DNA of 64,000 bases from contig NZ_NEHO01000003.1 of assembly GCF_002113375.1 (NCBI RefSeq), forward strand, positions 412,572 to 476,571, written 5' to 3'. The stretch comes from Pseudomonas sp. R37(2017). Lineage in GTDB: Bacteria > Pseudomonadota > Gammaproteobacteria > Pseudomonadales > Pseudomonadaceae. Made by a program: the position numbers and the translations under genes. The notes under the pieces were generated by a model. That model did no database searches. It was not told where the DNA came from and saw nothing but the letters and a program-made list of their open reading frames with translations. This document shows, in pieces, positions 8,628-17,271 of the stretch. Each line of letters starts with the position of its first letter. Positions within the stretch are counted from its first letter, which is position 1.

Positions 8628-9572
8628 CTATTCGGATCGCTGGGGCCGAGGAGTGCTCAAGGCTTGTGCGATCCAGTTCAGCACATCGGCGATGATTTCA
8701 TCGCGGTTGCTCTCGTTGAACAGTTCGTGGCGCGCCTGCGGGTAAACGGTCAGTTGCAGGTGCTGGCTGCCGGCCGCCCGCAGCGCGGCGGCCAGATCCT
8801 TGAGACGTTTGCCTTCGCTCACCGGATCACATTCACCGCCAATCACCAGCAGTGGCAGGCCCGGGTCGATCTGGGCGAGATTGGACGCTTTGCTGATTTG
8901 CTGCAAGCCACCGAGCAGGTCGATCCACAGTTGATTGGTGCAGCGGAAACCGCAGAGTGGGTCGTTGACGTACAGGTCGACCTGCGCCGGATCACGACTG
9001 AGCCAATCGAACGGCGTGCGTGCCGGTTTGAATTTGTTGTTGAACGAGCCGAACGACAGCCATTCGATCAATGCGCTGCGTCCTTTGCGGCCCTGGCGCA
9101 GGCGTTCGAAGCGGGCGATTTGCCGTGCCGCGCGATAAAGCGTCACAGGCTGGAAGTTCGAGCCGCTGAGGATTGCCCCGTGCAGGCTGGCGCTGTGGTG
9201 TACCAGATAGGCCTGGGCGATGTAGCTGCCCATGCTGTGGCCGAGCAGCAAGATCGGTACGCCAGGGTGGTGCTGGCCGACGTGTTGGTTGAGGCAGGCC
9301 AGGTCGCTCACGACCTTGCACCAGCCGTCGTCATCGGCGAAATGTCCGAGTGTCCCGTTTTCGGCAGTTTTGCCATGTCCACGCAGGTCCGGTGCGCACA
9401 CGCCATAGCCCTGATCACAGAGTTTTTCCGCCAGAGGTCCATAACGACCGCTGTGCTCGGCCATGCCGTGGGCCAGCAGAATCATTGCCTTGAGGCTCCC
9501 GGCGGGAAGCCACTGGTTGACGAAGAGGCGGCTGTGGTCGCTCGTGGTCAGCCAGAAAGAGTCATGGATCAT
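8628..9572 (-). CDS. Alpha/beta hydrolase, monoacylglycerol lipase / lysophospholipase type
   Basis: A 314-residue hydrolase of the Hydrolase_4 group. The nucleophile elbow GHSMGS puts Ser113 as catalytic residue; the acid is probably the aspartate in GGECDPVSEG and the base the histidine in PQARHELFNE. HGMAEH near residues 35-40 forms the oxyanion region. A longer in-frame start exists at 9632, but the ATG at 9572 is preceded by AAGGAACCGCC and gives the typical N-terminus. No signal peptide is seen, so it is probably cytoplasmic, releasing fatty acids for the adjacent FadD enzymes. Confidence 0.82.
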   Translation of the reverse strand: MIHDSFWLTTSDHSRLFVNQWLPAGSLKAMILLAHGMAEHSGRYGPLAEKLCDQGYGVCAPDLRGHGKTAENGTLGHFADDDGWCKVVSDLACLNQHVGQHHPGVPILLLGHSMGSYIAQAYLVHHSASLHGAILSGSNFQPVTLYRAARQIARFERLRQGRKGRSALIEWLSFGSFNNKFKPARTPFDWLSRDPAQVDLYVNDPLCGFRCTNQLWIDLLGGLQQISKASNLAQIDPGLPLLVIGGECDPVSEGKRLKDLAAALRAAGSQHLQLTVYPQARHELFNESNRDEIIADVLNWIAQALSTPRPQRSE

Positions 9573-9602
9573 GGCGGTTCCTTTGCATGAGGCTGCCTGG
9601 TC

Positions 9603-9618
9603 GCAAACAGCTCGTTGC
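9603..9618. promoter_or_regulatory. Weak PsrA-like inverted repeat upstream of fadD2
   Basis: GCAAACAGCTCGTTGC is an imperfect palindrome resembling the fatty-acid regulator PsrA site (G/CAAAC-N2-4-GTTTG/C), but the spacing is one base too long and one half is degenerate. It lies between the divergent lipase and fadD2 genes. Confidence 0.25.
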
Positions 9619-9816
9619 AGTTTATAGCGCATCCTTGGCCGGGCGTCCGATTAGCCTACGCCACGGCTGGAAGATTCATACGGTCAATGACGGCCCTGAG
9701 CATATTTGCCTGCTACGGCATAGCTGCTAGTGTCCGTGGAGCTCCGCTTTTTGCATTTTTTTTGAAAAGTGACAGAAAAGTGGCCCGGATGGATTCAGGT
9801 AAAGAGGACAAGAACA

Positions 9817-11505
9817 ATGCAACCTGATTTCTGGAATGACAAACGCCCGGCCGGCGTCCCCCTGGATATCGATCTGGGGACCTACAAGTCGGTGCTCGAG
9901 GTGTTCGAGCGTTCCTGCAAGAAGTTTGCTGACCGCCCAGCGTTCAGCAACATGGGTGTCACCCTGACCTACGCCGAGCTGGAGCGACTGAGCGCTGCTT
10001 TCGCTGGCTACCTGCAAGCCCACACCGACCTGGTGCCGGGAGACCGCATTGCCGTGCAGATGCCCAACGTTCTGCATTATCCGATTGCCGTGTTCGGTGC
10101 CTTGCGCGCCGGGCTGATCGTGGTCAACACCAACCCGCTGTACACCGCGCGGGAAATGCGTCACCAGTTCAAGGACTCCGGTGCCCGGGCGCTGGTGTAC
10201 CTGAACATGTTCGGCCAGAAAGTCCAGGAAGTGCTCCCCGACACCGATATCCAGTATCTGATCGAAGCGAAGATGGGCGACCTGATGCCCGCTGCCAGGG
10301 GGTGGCTGGTCAACACGGTGGTGAGCAAGGTCAAGAAGATGGTCCCTGGCTATTCCTTGCCCCAGGCTGTTTCCTTCAAGAGTGCGCTGCGCATGGGCCG
10401 GGGGCTCGGCATCAAGCCGCTGAACGTCGGTCTCGACGACATCGCCGTGCTGCAATACACCGGCGGCACCACCGGCCTGGCCAAGGGCGCGATGCTGACC
10501 CATGGCAACCTGGTGGCGAACATGCAGCAGGCACGGGCCTGCCTCAGCCAGTCGGCCAGGGACGGCCAGCCGTTGTTGCGCGAAGGCCAGGAGGTCATGA
10601 TCGCGCCGCTGCCGCTTTACCATATCTATGCCTTCACGGCGAACTGCATGTGCATGATGGTCACCGGCAACCACAACGTGTTGATCACCAATCCACGGGA
10701 CATCGCCGGCTTCATCAAGGAACTGAAGAACTGGCGGTTCTCGGCGTTGCTGGGGCTCAACACGCTGTTCGTCGCGCTGATGGATCACCCGGACTTCAAG
10801 AGCCTGGACTTCTCCAGCCTCAAACTCACCAATTCCGGCGGTACTGCGCTGGTCAAGGCCACCGCCGAGCGTTGGGAACAACTGACCGGTTGCCGCATCA
10901 CCGAAGGCTACGGCCTGACCGAAACTTCGCCGGTGGCCTGCACCAACCCCTACGGCGATCAATCGCGGATCGGTACGGTCGGCATGCCGGTGCCGGGCAC
11001 CACGTTGAAAGTCATCAGCGATGACGGCGTCGAACAACCATTGGGTGAGCGCGGCGAGCTATGCATCAAGGGCCCGCAGATCATGAAGGGCTACTGGCAG
11101 AAACCTGATGCCACCGCCGAGGTACTGGATGCCGAGGGCTGGTTCAAGTCCGGTGACATTGCGGTGATCGACCCGGACGGTTTCGTGCGCATTGTCGATC
11201 GCAAGAAGGACATGATCATCGTCTCGGGTTTCAACGTGTACCCGAACGAGATCGAAGACATCGTGATGGCTCACCCTAAAGTTGCCAACTGTGCGGTCAT
11301 CGGTGTGCCGGATGAAAGGTCGGGAGAGGCGGTGAAGTTGTTCGTGGTGGCCCGAGAAGCGGGCGTCAGCCTTGAAGAGCTGAAGGCCTACTGCAAGGAG
11401 AACTTCACGGCGTACAAGGTACCCAAGCACATCGTGCTGCGTGAGTCGTTGCCGATGACACCGGTGGGCAAGATCCTGCGGCGGGAGTTGCGTGACATTG
11501 CCTGA
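9817..11505 (+). CDS. fadD2: Long-chain-fatty-acid-CoA ligase FadD2
   Basis: A 562-residue AMP-forming acyl-CoA synthetase activating fatty acids to CoA thioesters for beta-oxidation, probably at the inner face of the membrane. The ATP-binding signature YTGGTTGLAKGAML starts at residue 214, GYGLTETSP follows in the middle, and DRKKDMIIVSGFNVYPNEIE marks the hinge and C-terminal domain. An earlier in-frame start exists at 9769, but the ATG at 9817 has AGAGGA upstream and matches the MQPDFW start of the family. It lies in tandem with a close paralogue, the fadD2-fadD1 order known from P. aeruginosa. Confidence 0.92.
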   Translation: MQPDFWNDKRPAGVPLDIDLGTYKSVLEVFERSCKKFADRPAFSNMGVTLTYAELERLSAAFAGYLQAHTDLVPGDRIAVQMPNVLHYPIAVFGALRAGLIVVNTNPLYTAREMRHQFKDSGARALVYLNMFGQKVQEVLPDTDIQYLIEAKMGDLMPAARGWLVNTVVSKVKKMVPGYSLPQAVSFKSALRMGRGLGIKPLNVGLDDIAVLQYTGGTTGLAKGAMLTHGNLVANMQQARACLSQSARDGQPLLREGQEVMIAPLPLYHIYAFTANCMCMMVTGNHNVLITNPRDIAGFIKELKNWRFSALLGLNTLFVALMDHPDFKSLDFSSLKLTNSGGTALVKATAERWEQLTGCRITEGYGLTETSPVACTNPYGDQSRIGTVGMPVPGTTLKVISDDGVEQPLGERGELCIKGPQIMKGYWQKPDATAEVLDAEGWFKSGDIAVIDPDGFVRIVDRKKDMIIVSGFNVYPNEIEDIVMAHPKVANCAVIGVPDERSGEAVKLFVVAREAGVSLEELKAYCKENFTAYKVPKHIVLRESLPMTPVGKILRRELRDIA

Positions 11506-11526
11506 CCGGTGAATGGCCGATCCCTG

Positions 11527-11645
11527 TCCTGTAGGAGCGAGCATGCTCCGGGCGGCGTTCCGACGATGGACGTCAACGATAACGCGTGCTGTCTGAATGA
11601 TCGCGTTGCCCGGACGTTTTTCGCGAGCATGCTCGCTCCTACAGG
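11527..11645. repeat. REPIN (CTGTAGGAGCGAGC type)
   Basis: Inverted REP cores at 11527-11550 and 11620-11645 enclose the recurring interior GATGGACGTCAACGATAACG. The left core is slightly degenerate (CATGCTCCGGGCG). It lies between fadD2 and fadD1. Confidence 0.88.
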
Positions 11646-11653
11646 TTTAAGCG

Positions 11654-11676
11654 AAAGCCCCGACTTTCGGGGCTTT
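11654..11676 (+). terminator. Hairpin downstream of fadD2
   Basis: AAAGCCCCGA-ctt-TCGGGGCTTT is a perfect 10-bp stem with a three-base loop. The T run is only three long, so termination may be partial. The remaining 228 bases before fadD1 must hold its promoter; no convincing -35/-10 pair was identified. Confidence 0.65.
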
Positions 11677-11904
11677 CAGGGGTGTATAGAATTTTTGCTC
11701 TAAAATGACCGCCTTCAAGTCTTGAGTCATAAAAGTGACCGTAGAGGCCGCTTTTGGCTCTAGTCGACCCTTGGCAAAGCTGCTACTCTCGGCGCGCTTT
11801 GTGACTTCTCGGCCTTCTATCAGCCAGATTCACCAATGGCCAAACACCAATAATAATCGCATCAAATGCGGTGCTGAATTCGCGTTGCTGAGGAGTGGGC
11901 TTCC

Positions 11905-13605
11905 ATGATCGAAGACTTTTGGAAGGATAAGTACCCAGCTGGGATTGCTGCTGACATCAATCCAGACGAGTATCCGAATATTCAGGCAGTGTTGAAGCAA
12001 TCCTGCCAACGCTTCGCCAACAAGCCGGCATTCAGCAATCTGGGCAAAACACTCACCTACGGTGAGCTGTACGAATTGTCCGGTGCGTTTGCCGCTTACC
12101 TGCAACAGCATACCGATTTGCAGCCCGGCGATCGAATCGCCGTGCAACTGCCCAACGTGCTGCAGTACCCGGTTGCCGTCTTCGGCGCCATCCGCGCCGG
12201 GCTGATCGTGGTCAACACCAACCCGCTGTACACCGCACGGGAAATGGAGCACCAATTCAACGACTCCGGTGCCAAGGCCCTGGTTTGCCTGGCCAACATG
12301 GCGCACCTGGCGGAAACCGTGGTGCCGAAAACCGGCGTCAAGCACGTGATCGTCACCGAAGTCGCCGACCTGCTGCCGCCGCTCAAGCGCTTGCTGATCA
12401 ACAGCGTCATCAAGTACGTGAAGAAGATGGTACCGGCCTATCACTTGCCAAAAGCCGTCAAGTTCAATGACGTGCTGAGCAAAGGCCTGGGCCAGCCAGT
12501 GGCGGAAGCCAACCCGCTCAGCAGCGATGTCGCGGTGCTGCAATACACCGGCGGCACCACCGGCGTTGCCAAGGGCGCGATGCTGACCCACCGCAACCTG
12601 GTGGCGAACATGCTGCAGTGCAAGGCGCTGATGGGGTCGAACCTCAATGAAGGTTGCGAGATCCTGATCACGCCGCTGCCGCTGTACCACATCTATGCGT
12701 TCACCTTTCATTGCATGGCGATGATGCTGGCGGGCAACCACAACATCCTGATCAGCAACCCGCGCGACCTGCCGGCGATGGTCAAGGAACTGTCGAAGTG
12801 GAAGTTCAGCGGCTTTGTCGGTTTGAACACACTGTTCGTGGCCCTGTGCAACAACGAAGGCTTCCGCAAGCTGGATTTCTCCGCGCTGAAAGTGACCTTG
12901 TCCGGCGGCATGGCCCTGCAACTGGCCGCGGCCGAGCGCTGGAAAGCGGTGACTGGTTGCGCCATCTGCGAAGGCTACGGCATGACCGAAACCAGCCCGG
13001 TGGCGACAGTGAACCCGATCCAGCACATCCAGGTCGGCACCATCGGCATTCCGGTTCCGTCGACCCTGTGCAAAGTCGTCAACGATGCCGGTGTCGAGCA
13101 GCCATTGGGCGAAATCGGCGAGCTGTGCGTGAAGGGCCCGCAAGTCATGAAGGGTTACTGGAAGCGCCAGGAAGCCACCGATGAAATTCTCGACAGCGAA
13201 GGCTGGTTGAAGACCGGTGATATCGCGCTGATCCAACCCGATGGCTACATGCGCATTGTCGATCGCAAGAAAGACATGATCCTGGTGTCCGGTTTCAACG
13301 TGTATCCGAACGAGCTCGAAGACGTGCTGGCTACCTTGCCGGGCGTGCTGCAATGCGCGGCCATCGGAATACCGGACGAGAAGTCGGGCGAGGCGATCAA
13401 GATTTTCATCGTGGCCAAGCCGGGCGTGACCCTGACCAAGGAACAGGTGATGGAGCACATGCGCGCCAATGTCACCGGCTACAAGGTCCCGCGCTCCGTG
13501 GAGTTCCGCGACGCTCTGCCAACCACCAACGTCGGCAAGATCCTGCGTCGTGAATTGCGCGATGAAGAACTGAAGAAGATCAACGCGAAGAAAGCCACCG
13601 CGTAA
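11905..13605 (+). CDS. fadD1: Long-chain-fatty-acid-CoA ligase FadD1
   Basis: A 566-residue paralogue of the preceding gene, with the same domain order: YTGGTTGVAKGAML at residue 214, GYGMTETSP, and DRKKDMILVSGFNVYPNELE. It activates long-chain fatty acids to acyl-CoA. AGGAG lies about ten bases before the ATG. The two copies are clearly related but diverged, and pseudomonad FadD1/FadD2 pairs are known to differ in chain-length preference. It has its own leader and a strong terminator, so it can be transcribed separately from fadD2. Confidence 0.93.
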   Translation: MIEDFWKDKYPAGIAADINPDEYPNIQAVLKQSCQRFANKPAFSNLGKTLTYGELYELSGAFAAYLQQHTDLQPGDRIAVQLPNVLQYPVAVFGAIRAGLIVVNTNPLYTAREMEHQFNDSGAKALVCLANMAHLAETVVPKTGVKHVIVTEVADLLPPLKRLLINSVIKYVKKMVPAYHLPKAVKFNDVLSKGLGQPVAEANPLSSDVAVLQYTGGTTGVAKGAMLTHRNLVANMLQCKALMGSNLNEGCEILITPLPLYHIYAFTFHCMAMMLAGNHNILISNPRDLPAMVKELSKWKFSGFVGLNTLFVALCNNEGFRKLDFSALKVTLSGGMALQLAAAERWKAVTGCAICEGYGMTETSPVATVNPIQHIQVGTIGIPVPSTLCKVVNDAGVEQPLGEIGELCVKGPQVMKGYWKRQEATDEILDSEGWLKTGDIALIQPDGYMRIVDRKKDMILVSGFNVYPNELEDVLATLPGVLQCAAIGIPDEKSGEAIKIFIVAKPGVTLTKEQVMEHMRANVTGYKVPRSVEFRDALPTTNVGKILRRELRDEELKKINAKKATA

Positions 13606-13613
13606 TCAACAAG

Positions 13614-13640
13614 AAGCCCCGCAGATGCGGGGCTTTCTGT
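13614..13640 (+). terminator. Intrinsic terminator of fadD1
   Basis: AAGCCCCGC-agat-GCGGGGCTT forms a 9-bp stem with a tetraloop, followed by TTCTGTT. Confidence 0.8.
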
Positions 13641-13662
13641 TGGTCGACTGGCAACACCGATC

Positions 13663-13768
13663 CTCTGTAGGAGCGAGCATGCTCGCGAAAAACCTCCAGA
13701 TTACGCGTTCATTCAGGCAGCCCGCGTCATCGTTGACGTCCATCGCGAGCAGGCTCGCTCCTACAGGA
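13663..13768. repeat. REPIN (CTGTAGGAGCGAGC type)
   Basis: Inverted REP cores flank an interior reading ATCGTTGACGTCCATCGCG near the right end, the reverse complement of the interior of the other REPINs, so this copy is inverted relative to the one at 11527. It lies between the convergent fadD1 and the hypothetical gene at 13776. Confidence 0.9.
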
Positions 13769-13775
13769 ATGATGT

Positions 13776-14153
13776 TTATTGGCGAAACGACGCGAAGTTG
13801 ACGTTGGTCCCCGCCGGACGCATGTCCTGCAGGAAGGAGTCCTTGTCGGCGCTCAGTTCCAGGCTCAATGCGGCCTTGCGCTTGCCTTGATTGCGCACCA
13901 CCAGGCCTTCGAGTTTCTCGCGCAGGAACACGGTCGGCACTTTCAGGTGCAGCAATTCGTCGGTGCTCGGCGTGTGCATCAGCAGGTGAATCCACTCGTA
14001 CTGACCCACGGCCAGGCGCGATACCGGGATGTCGAACCAAAAGATATTGCGGTTGCGGTTCAATTCGGCGAAGTGGCAGTTGTTGACGCCAAGCACAGCA
14101 CCGCCGAGTTCCTGGTTTCTGCGGGCAATGGCCTGCTTTTTATCGAGTTTCAT
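13776..14153 (-). CDS. Conserved hypothetical protein next to fadD1
   Basis: A 125-residue protein that I cannot assign to a named family. It starts MKLDKKQAIARRNQELGG, has IFWFDIPVSRLAVGQYEWIHLLMH in the centre and ends FASFRQ. No signal peptide or membrane segment is visible; composition suggests a small mixed alpha/beta soluble protein. AGGAA precedes the ATG, which is preferred over a longer in-frame extension to 14291. An uncharacterised gene occupies the same place beside fadD1 in other pseudomonads (from memory), so it may be an ordinary part of this locus. Confidence 0.7.
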   Translation of the reverse strand: MKLDKKQAIARRNQELGGAVLGVNNCHFAELNRNRNIFWFDIPVSRLAVGQYEWIHLLMHTPSTDELLHLKVPTVFLREKLEGLVVRNQGKRKAALSLELSADKDSFLQDMRPAGTNVNFASFRQ

Positions 14154-14509
14154 AACATTCCTGTGGGATTGGATCTTCAGTGCCATGGCCTGAACGTGTT
14201 GCGCATTCTCGGGGGTTGGCCGGCAAACATAAAGCGCAACCTGCACTGAGCGATGAAATGTCACGGTGAAAACAAATGAAACTCCCCGCAAAAGCCCTCG
14301 GTCAACCTTGTGTAACGACTTTTCTTCCCATTGAAATGCCTTTGATGAAAAGAAGAAACGGCCACCTCGGATGGCTGTTTTTGTGTCAGCCTGAACTTGC
14401 GCATTGAAATTGTTTCAAAGTCGCCAACTGGGCTACCTTGATGAAAGAAAACAGCCCCTGAGTCGCCACGACTTCCACCCAAATCCGTATGCGGCGAATG
14501 GAGACGCGA
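14154..14509. other. 356-base intergenic region between divergent genes
   Basis: This stretch lies between the hypothetical gene (minus) and the YihY gene (plus) and must carry both promoters. It contains a hairpin (ACGGCCA-cctcgga-TGGCTGT, 14358-14378) followed by a short T run on the plus strand and a pyrimidine-rich tail on the minus strand. Nothing else recognisable was seen. Confidence 0.4.
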
Positions 14510-15472
14510 ATGATTTTCCCGGACATGAGAGGCTTGCCTTTGCACCGTGTGATGATGCGCACGGTCACCGAGTTCATCGCCGACGAGATGTCGACCTATG
14601 CCTCGGCGCTGGCCTATCAAATGCTGTTTTCGCTGTTTCCGTTCATCCTGTTCCTGATTGCCTTGATCGGCTTCCTGCACCTGCCGGATTTTTTCTCCTG
14701 GTTGCGCCTGCAATCGGAACTCGTATTGCCACCCCAGGCGCTGGAGCAGGTCAACCCGGTGATCGACCAGTTGCAGCAATCCAAGGGTGGCTTGCTCTCG
14801 GTGGGTATCGTGATTGCGCTGTATACAGCCTCCGCCGGTGTACGGCTGATGATGAGCGCGATGAACGCGGCCTACGACGTGGTTGAAGGGCGCCCACTGT
14901 GGAAACGCTTTCCATTGTCGATCATCTACACCGTCGGCATTGCCGGCATGCTGCTGATCGCCGCGGCGCTGATGGTGCTCGGGCCGCAGGTGATGGGCTG
15001 GATTGCGGCGCAAGTCGGCCTTGAGTACTTTATCGTCACACTCTGGACCATTGCGCGCTGGCCGGTGATCGTGATTCTGCTGATGGTCGCGGTGGCGTTG
15101 ATGTACTACGTCATGCCCGACGTCAAACAGGAGTTTCGCTTCATCACCCCCGGCTCGGTGCTGGCGGTGGTGGTGTGGATCATTGCCTCCCTGGGCTTCG
15201 GTCTGTACGTCAAGGAGTTCGCCAACTACAACGCCATGTATGGCAGTATCGGTGCAATCATCGTGCTATTGCTGTACTTCTACATTTCCGCCGCAGTGCT
15301 GCTGCTGGGCGCGGAAATGAACGCGGTGATCGAACACATGTCGCGAGAGGGCAAGGACCCTGGCGAAAAAGTGGCTGGTGAGCATGGGCCTGTCCATGAG
15401 GAAAAACACCACGTGTCGGGACTGGGCCGCGATCACTCACACAAACCGACCATCGATGAAACCAGATCATGA
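14510..15472 (+). CDS. yihY: YihY/BrkB family inner-membrane protein
   Basis: A 320-residue integral membrane protein of the YihY/virulence factor BrkB family. About six hydrophobic segments are seen: residues ~30-55, ~95-115, ~135-160, ~175-200, ~208-235 and ~240-270. The family motif [19 protein letters not shown] is near the N-terminus. The cytoplasmic tail is His/Glu-rich ([13 protein letters not shown]). Family function is unsettled; early reports of RNase activity (RNase BN) were corrected. The ATG at 14510 has GGAG upstream and is preferred to an in-frame start at 14489. It overlaps the deformylase gene by four bases (ATGA). Confidence 0.85.
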   Translation: MIFPDMRGLPLHRVMMRTVTEFIADEMSTYASALAYQMLFSLFPFILFLIALIGFLHLPDFFSWLRLQSELVLPPQALEQVNPVIDQLQQSKGGLLSVGIVIALYTASAGVRLMMSAMNAAYDVVEGRPLWKRFPLSIIYTVGIAGMLLIAAALMVLGPQVMGWIAAQVGLEYFIVTLWTIARWPVIVILLMVAVALMYYVMPDVKQEFRFITPGSVLAVVVWIIASLGFGLYVKEFANYNAMYGSIGAIIVLLLYFYISAAVLLLGAEMNAVIEHMSREGKDPGEKVAGEHGPVHEEKHHVSGLGRDHSHKPTIDETRS

Positions 15473-16071
15473 TTCGTGAAATTCTGAAAATGGGCGATGA
15501 GCGCCTGCTGCGCATTGCCCCGCCAGTGCCGGCCGAAATGTTCGACAGCCCCGAGCTGTGGCAACTGATCGATGACATGTTCCAGACCATGGAAAGTGTG
15601 GGGGGCGTTGGCCTGGCGGCTCCGCAAATCGGCGTCGACCTGCAGCTGGTGATCTTCGGTTTCGAGCATAGCGAGCGTTATCCGGATGCCGAAGCCGTGC
15701 CGCAGACGATCCTGATCAACCCCTTGATCACACCGCTGAGCCCGATCCTGGAAGAGGGATTCGAGGGCTGCTTGTCCGTGCCGGGCCTGCGCGGCGCGGT
15801 GCAGCGTTACCAGCAGATTCGCTACGAAGGCTTCGATCCCAAGGGTGAGCCGATTGTGCGTATCGCCTCGGGGTTCCACGCACGGGTGGTGCAGCATGAA
15901 TGTGATCATCTGATCGGCCGCCTGTACCCGTCGCGCATTACCGACTTCAGCAAGTTCGGCTTCACCGAGGTGATGTTCCCGGGCCTGGACCCAACGCGGA
16001 CGATTGAACACATCAAAAAACCAAGGTGGGAGCGAGCCTGCTCGCGAAAACGGTCTAACAGTCAGCATTGA
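15469..16071 (+). CDS. def: Peptide deformylase with a REP-encoded C-terminal tail
   Basis: Removes the N-formyl group from nascent proteins. The three deformylase motifs are intact: [10 protein letters not shown] (46-55), EGCLS (99-103) and QHECDH (142-147), supplying the metal ligands Cys101, His143 and His147 and catalytic Glu144. The gene overlaps yihY by four bases, indicating translational coupling. The protein is 200 residues; the last 15 (from Arg186, [15 protein letters not shown]) are encoded by the left arm and spacer of a REPIN, so the original stop has been lost or displaced. A second housekeeping deformylase is likely elsewhere, as pseudomonads often have two. Confidence 0.93.
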   Translation: MIREILKMGDERLLRIAPPVPAEMFDSPELWQLIDDMFQTMESVGGVGLAAPQIGVDLQLVIFGFEHSERYPDAEAVPQTILINPLITPLSPILEEGFEGCLSVPGLRGAVQRYQQIRYEGFDPKGEPIVRIASGFHARVVQHECDHLIGRLYPSRITDFSKFGFTEVMFPGLDPTRTIEHIKKPRWERACSRKRSNSQH

Positions 16072-16114
16072 TGATGACTGACACATCGTCTTCGCGAGCA
16101 GGCTCGCTCCCACA
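16026..16114. repeat. REPIN overlapping the 3' end of def (GTGGGAGCGAGC type)
   Basis: Inverted cores at 16026-16048 and 16090-16114 with a short spacer. The left core and part of the spacer are translated as the end of the deformylase. The right core is followed by TTTTT, so the element may also serve as terminator. Confidence 0.9.
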
Positions 16115-16127
16115 TTTTTGATCCCGG

Positions 16128-16541
16128 CTACTTCGGCGCCAACCCCATCGCAATCATCGGCTTGCTGCGCGCATATCGGCTCAAGCGTTCAACCATCGCG
16201 TAAGGCATCGGCGGATCGAAAGTAAATCCGCGTCGCTCATAAAACCCGCGCAAATCCGGATGACAGAACAACCACACCGGTTGTTCGCAGTCCTTCACCG
16301 CGGCGGCAATCAACCCGGCTGCAATCCCTTGTTCGCGACACTGCGGATCGACAAACAACCCGGTCAGCCAATGCCCGCCGGACACCGGACGCAAACACAG
16401 CGCGGCAACGATCCGCTCACGCCGCGCCACCCACAACTGTGCGTCGCGCACGGCCTTCATCGACGATTGGTGAGCGCGGTAGAACTTGTTCATCAAGGGC
16501 CATAACGGCTCTTCGAGTCGACTGAAATGAGTGCAGGGCAT
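16128..16541 (-). CDS. GNAT family N-acetyltransferase
   Basis: A 137-residue acetyltransferase with the acetyl-CoA-binding motif A, LFVDPQCREQGIAAGLIAAA, at about residues 66-85, and a motif B-like FYERRGFTF near residue 110. The family transfers acetyl groups to amines, from small molecules to protein N-termini; the substrate cannot be inferred. It is convergent with def across the REPIN. The N-terminus (MPCTHFSRLEEPLWPLMNKFYRAH) is typical of the compact Pseudomonas members. Confidence 0.82.
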   Translation of the reverse strand: MPCTHFSRLEEPLWPLMNKFYRAHQSSMKAVRDAQLWVARRERIVAALCLRPVSGGHWLTGLFVDPQCREQGIAAGLIAAAVKDCEQPVWLFCHPDLRGFYERRGFTFDPPMPYAMVERLSRYARSKPMIAMGLAPK

Positions 16542-16642
16542 GATTCGGACTGTCGGTGCGCAAACGGGCGATTATAAAAGAACGCGCCTCCAAGGATAGG
16601 TGTATACCTGATCTCACATTCCTTGCGAGTGGAGTACACATC

Positions 16643-16753
16643 ATGTCCAAAGGTCTGGATGCAAAGAAAGCAGACAAGAAAAAGCCGGCGAAAACCGCCA
16701 TGGAAAAGCGCGCCGACAAGAGAGCGAAAAAGCTGAATGTGTTCGGGCATTGA
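16643..16753 (+). CDS. 36-residue lysine-rich small protein
   Basis: Encodes MSKGLDAKKADKKKPAKTAM followed by EKRADKRAKKLNVFGH. About one third of the residues are lysine or arginine, with strong predicted helix and no hydrophobic core, suggesting a nucleic-acid- or ribosome-associated peptide; this is inference. GGAG lies ten bases before the ATG, and a 12-bp terminator hairpin follows 12 bases after the stop, so it has the layout of a real monocistronic gene. It is a small-protein family that is easily missed in annotation. Confidence 0.7.
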   Translation: MSKGLDAKKADKKKPAKTAMEKRADKRAKKLNVFGH

Positions 16754-16765
16754 TCCGGCGCTGAC

Positions 16766-16796
16766 CGATCGCTCCCGGGAACGGCGGGAGCGATCG
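16766..16796 (+). terminator. Hairpin terminating the small lysine-rich gene
   Basis: CGATCGCTCCCG-ggaacgg-CGGGAGCGATCG is a perfect 12-bp stem with a 7-base loop. No T run follows. Confidence 0.65.
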
Positions 16797-17180
16797 CTCT
16801 AAAAACAATCTGCAAGAAATCCCGGTGTCGTTGCTGGACGTGCTTGATAGACGCTAACCCCCGGCAAGCGGCTGAACCGTTTTTGTCCTCAATGATGGCC
16901 GACTAGTGGCCTTGCAGGCCCGAAGTTGCTGTCTATGCTCAAATGTAACTAACCATGTCGGCCGTGATGGGCGGTCGATGCAGTGCCGCAAGAGTGCGCA
17001 ATTGAAGGCACCGACACTCAACGAAAATGGAGCTGTGGGCTAAATGGAATTTGTTTTGAATCTGTTAGGGCTGGCCCGCTTGCGGGCTATCAAGAGAAGG
17101 ATGTCTTGATGAGCGTGTCGCTATAAGGACCCTCCGATTGATCATCATTTATCACCTGACTAGTCCTTCTTTTTGGAGGA
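16797..17180. other. Intergenic leader region upstream of the PAS chemoreceptor
   Basis: About 380 bases without a protein gene longer than a few codons. It contains a small hairpin (GCCCGC-tt-GCGGGC, near 17074) and two mini-frames (ATGTCTTGA and ATGAGCGTGTCGCTATAA) after GAGAAGG near 17095. No known RNA family or flagellar-type promoter was recognised. It probably holds the promoter and a long 5' UTR of the receptor gene. Confidence 0.35.
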
Positions 17181-17258
17181 ATGCGTGTGCCTGTTCCACG
17201 GAACGTAGTGGTGGATTTGAAAGACCTGAAACTTTCATCAATCAAAAAACCGCGCTGA
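17181..17258 (+). CDS. Candidate 25-codon leader peptide upstream of the PAS receptor
   Basis: An ATG directly after TTTTTGGAGGA opens a 25-codon frame ([20 protein letters not shown], then IKKPR) ending 13 bases before the receptor start. The Shine-Dalgarno is excellent but almost touches the ATG; the in-frame GTG at 17187 has better spacing and would give 23 codons. The receptor's own AAGGTG lies just after this stop, suggesting translational coupling. The same GGA-rich site could instead bind an RsmA/RsmE-type regulator. Confidence 0.35.
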   Translation: MRVPVPRNVVVDLKDLKLSSIKKPR

Positions 17259-17271
17259 AGGTGATACAACA

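Noticed and set aside
11527..11645. Palindromic repeats considered as a CRISPR array
   Set aside because: The repeats are isolated inverted pairs scattered between genes, not tandem direct repeats with unique spacers, and no cas genes are present. They are REPINs.
11830..13458. 542-codon open frame antisense to fadD1
   Set aside because: Its composition (His/Gln/Arg/Val-rich) is the usual shadow of a GC-rich gene; fadD1 on the other strand has intact AMP-binding motifs.
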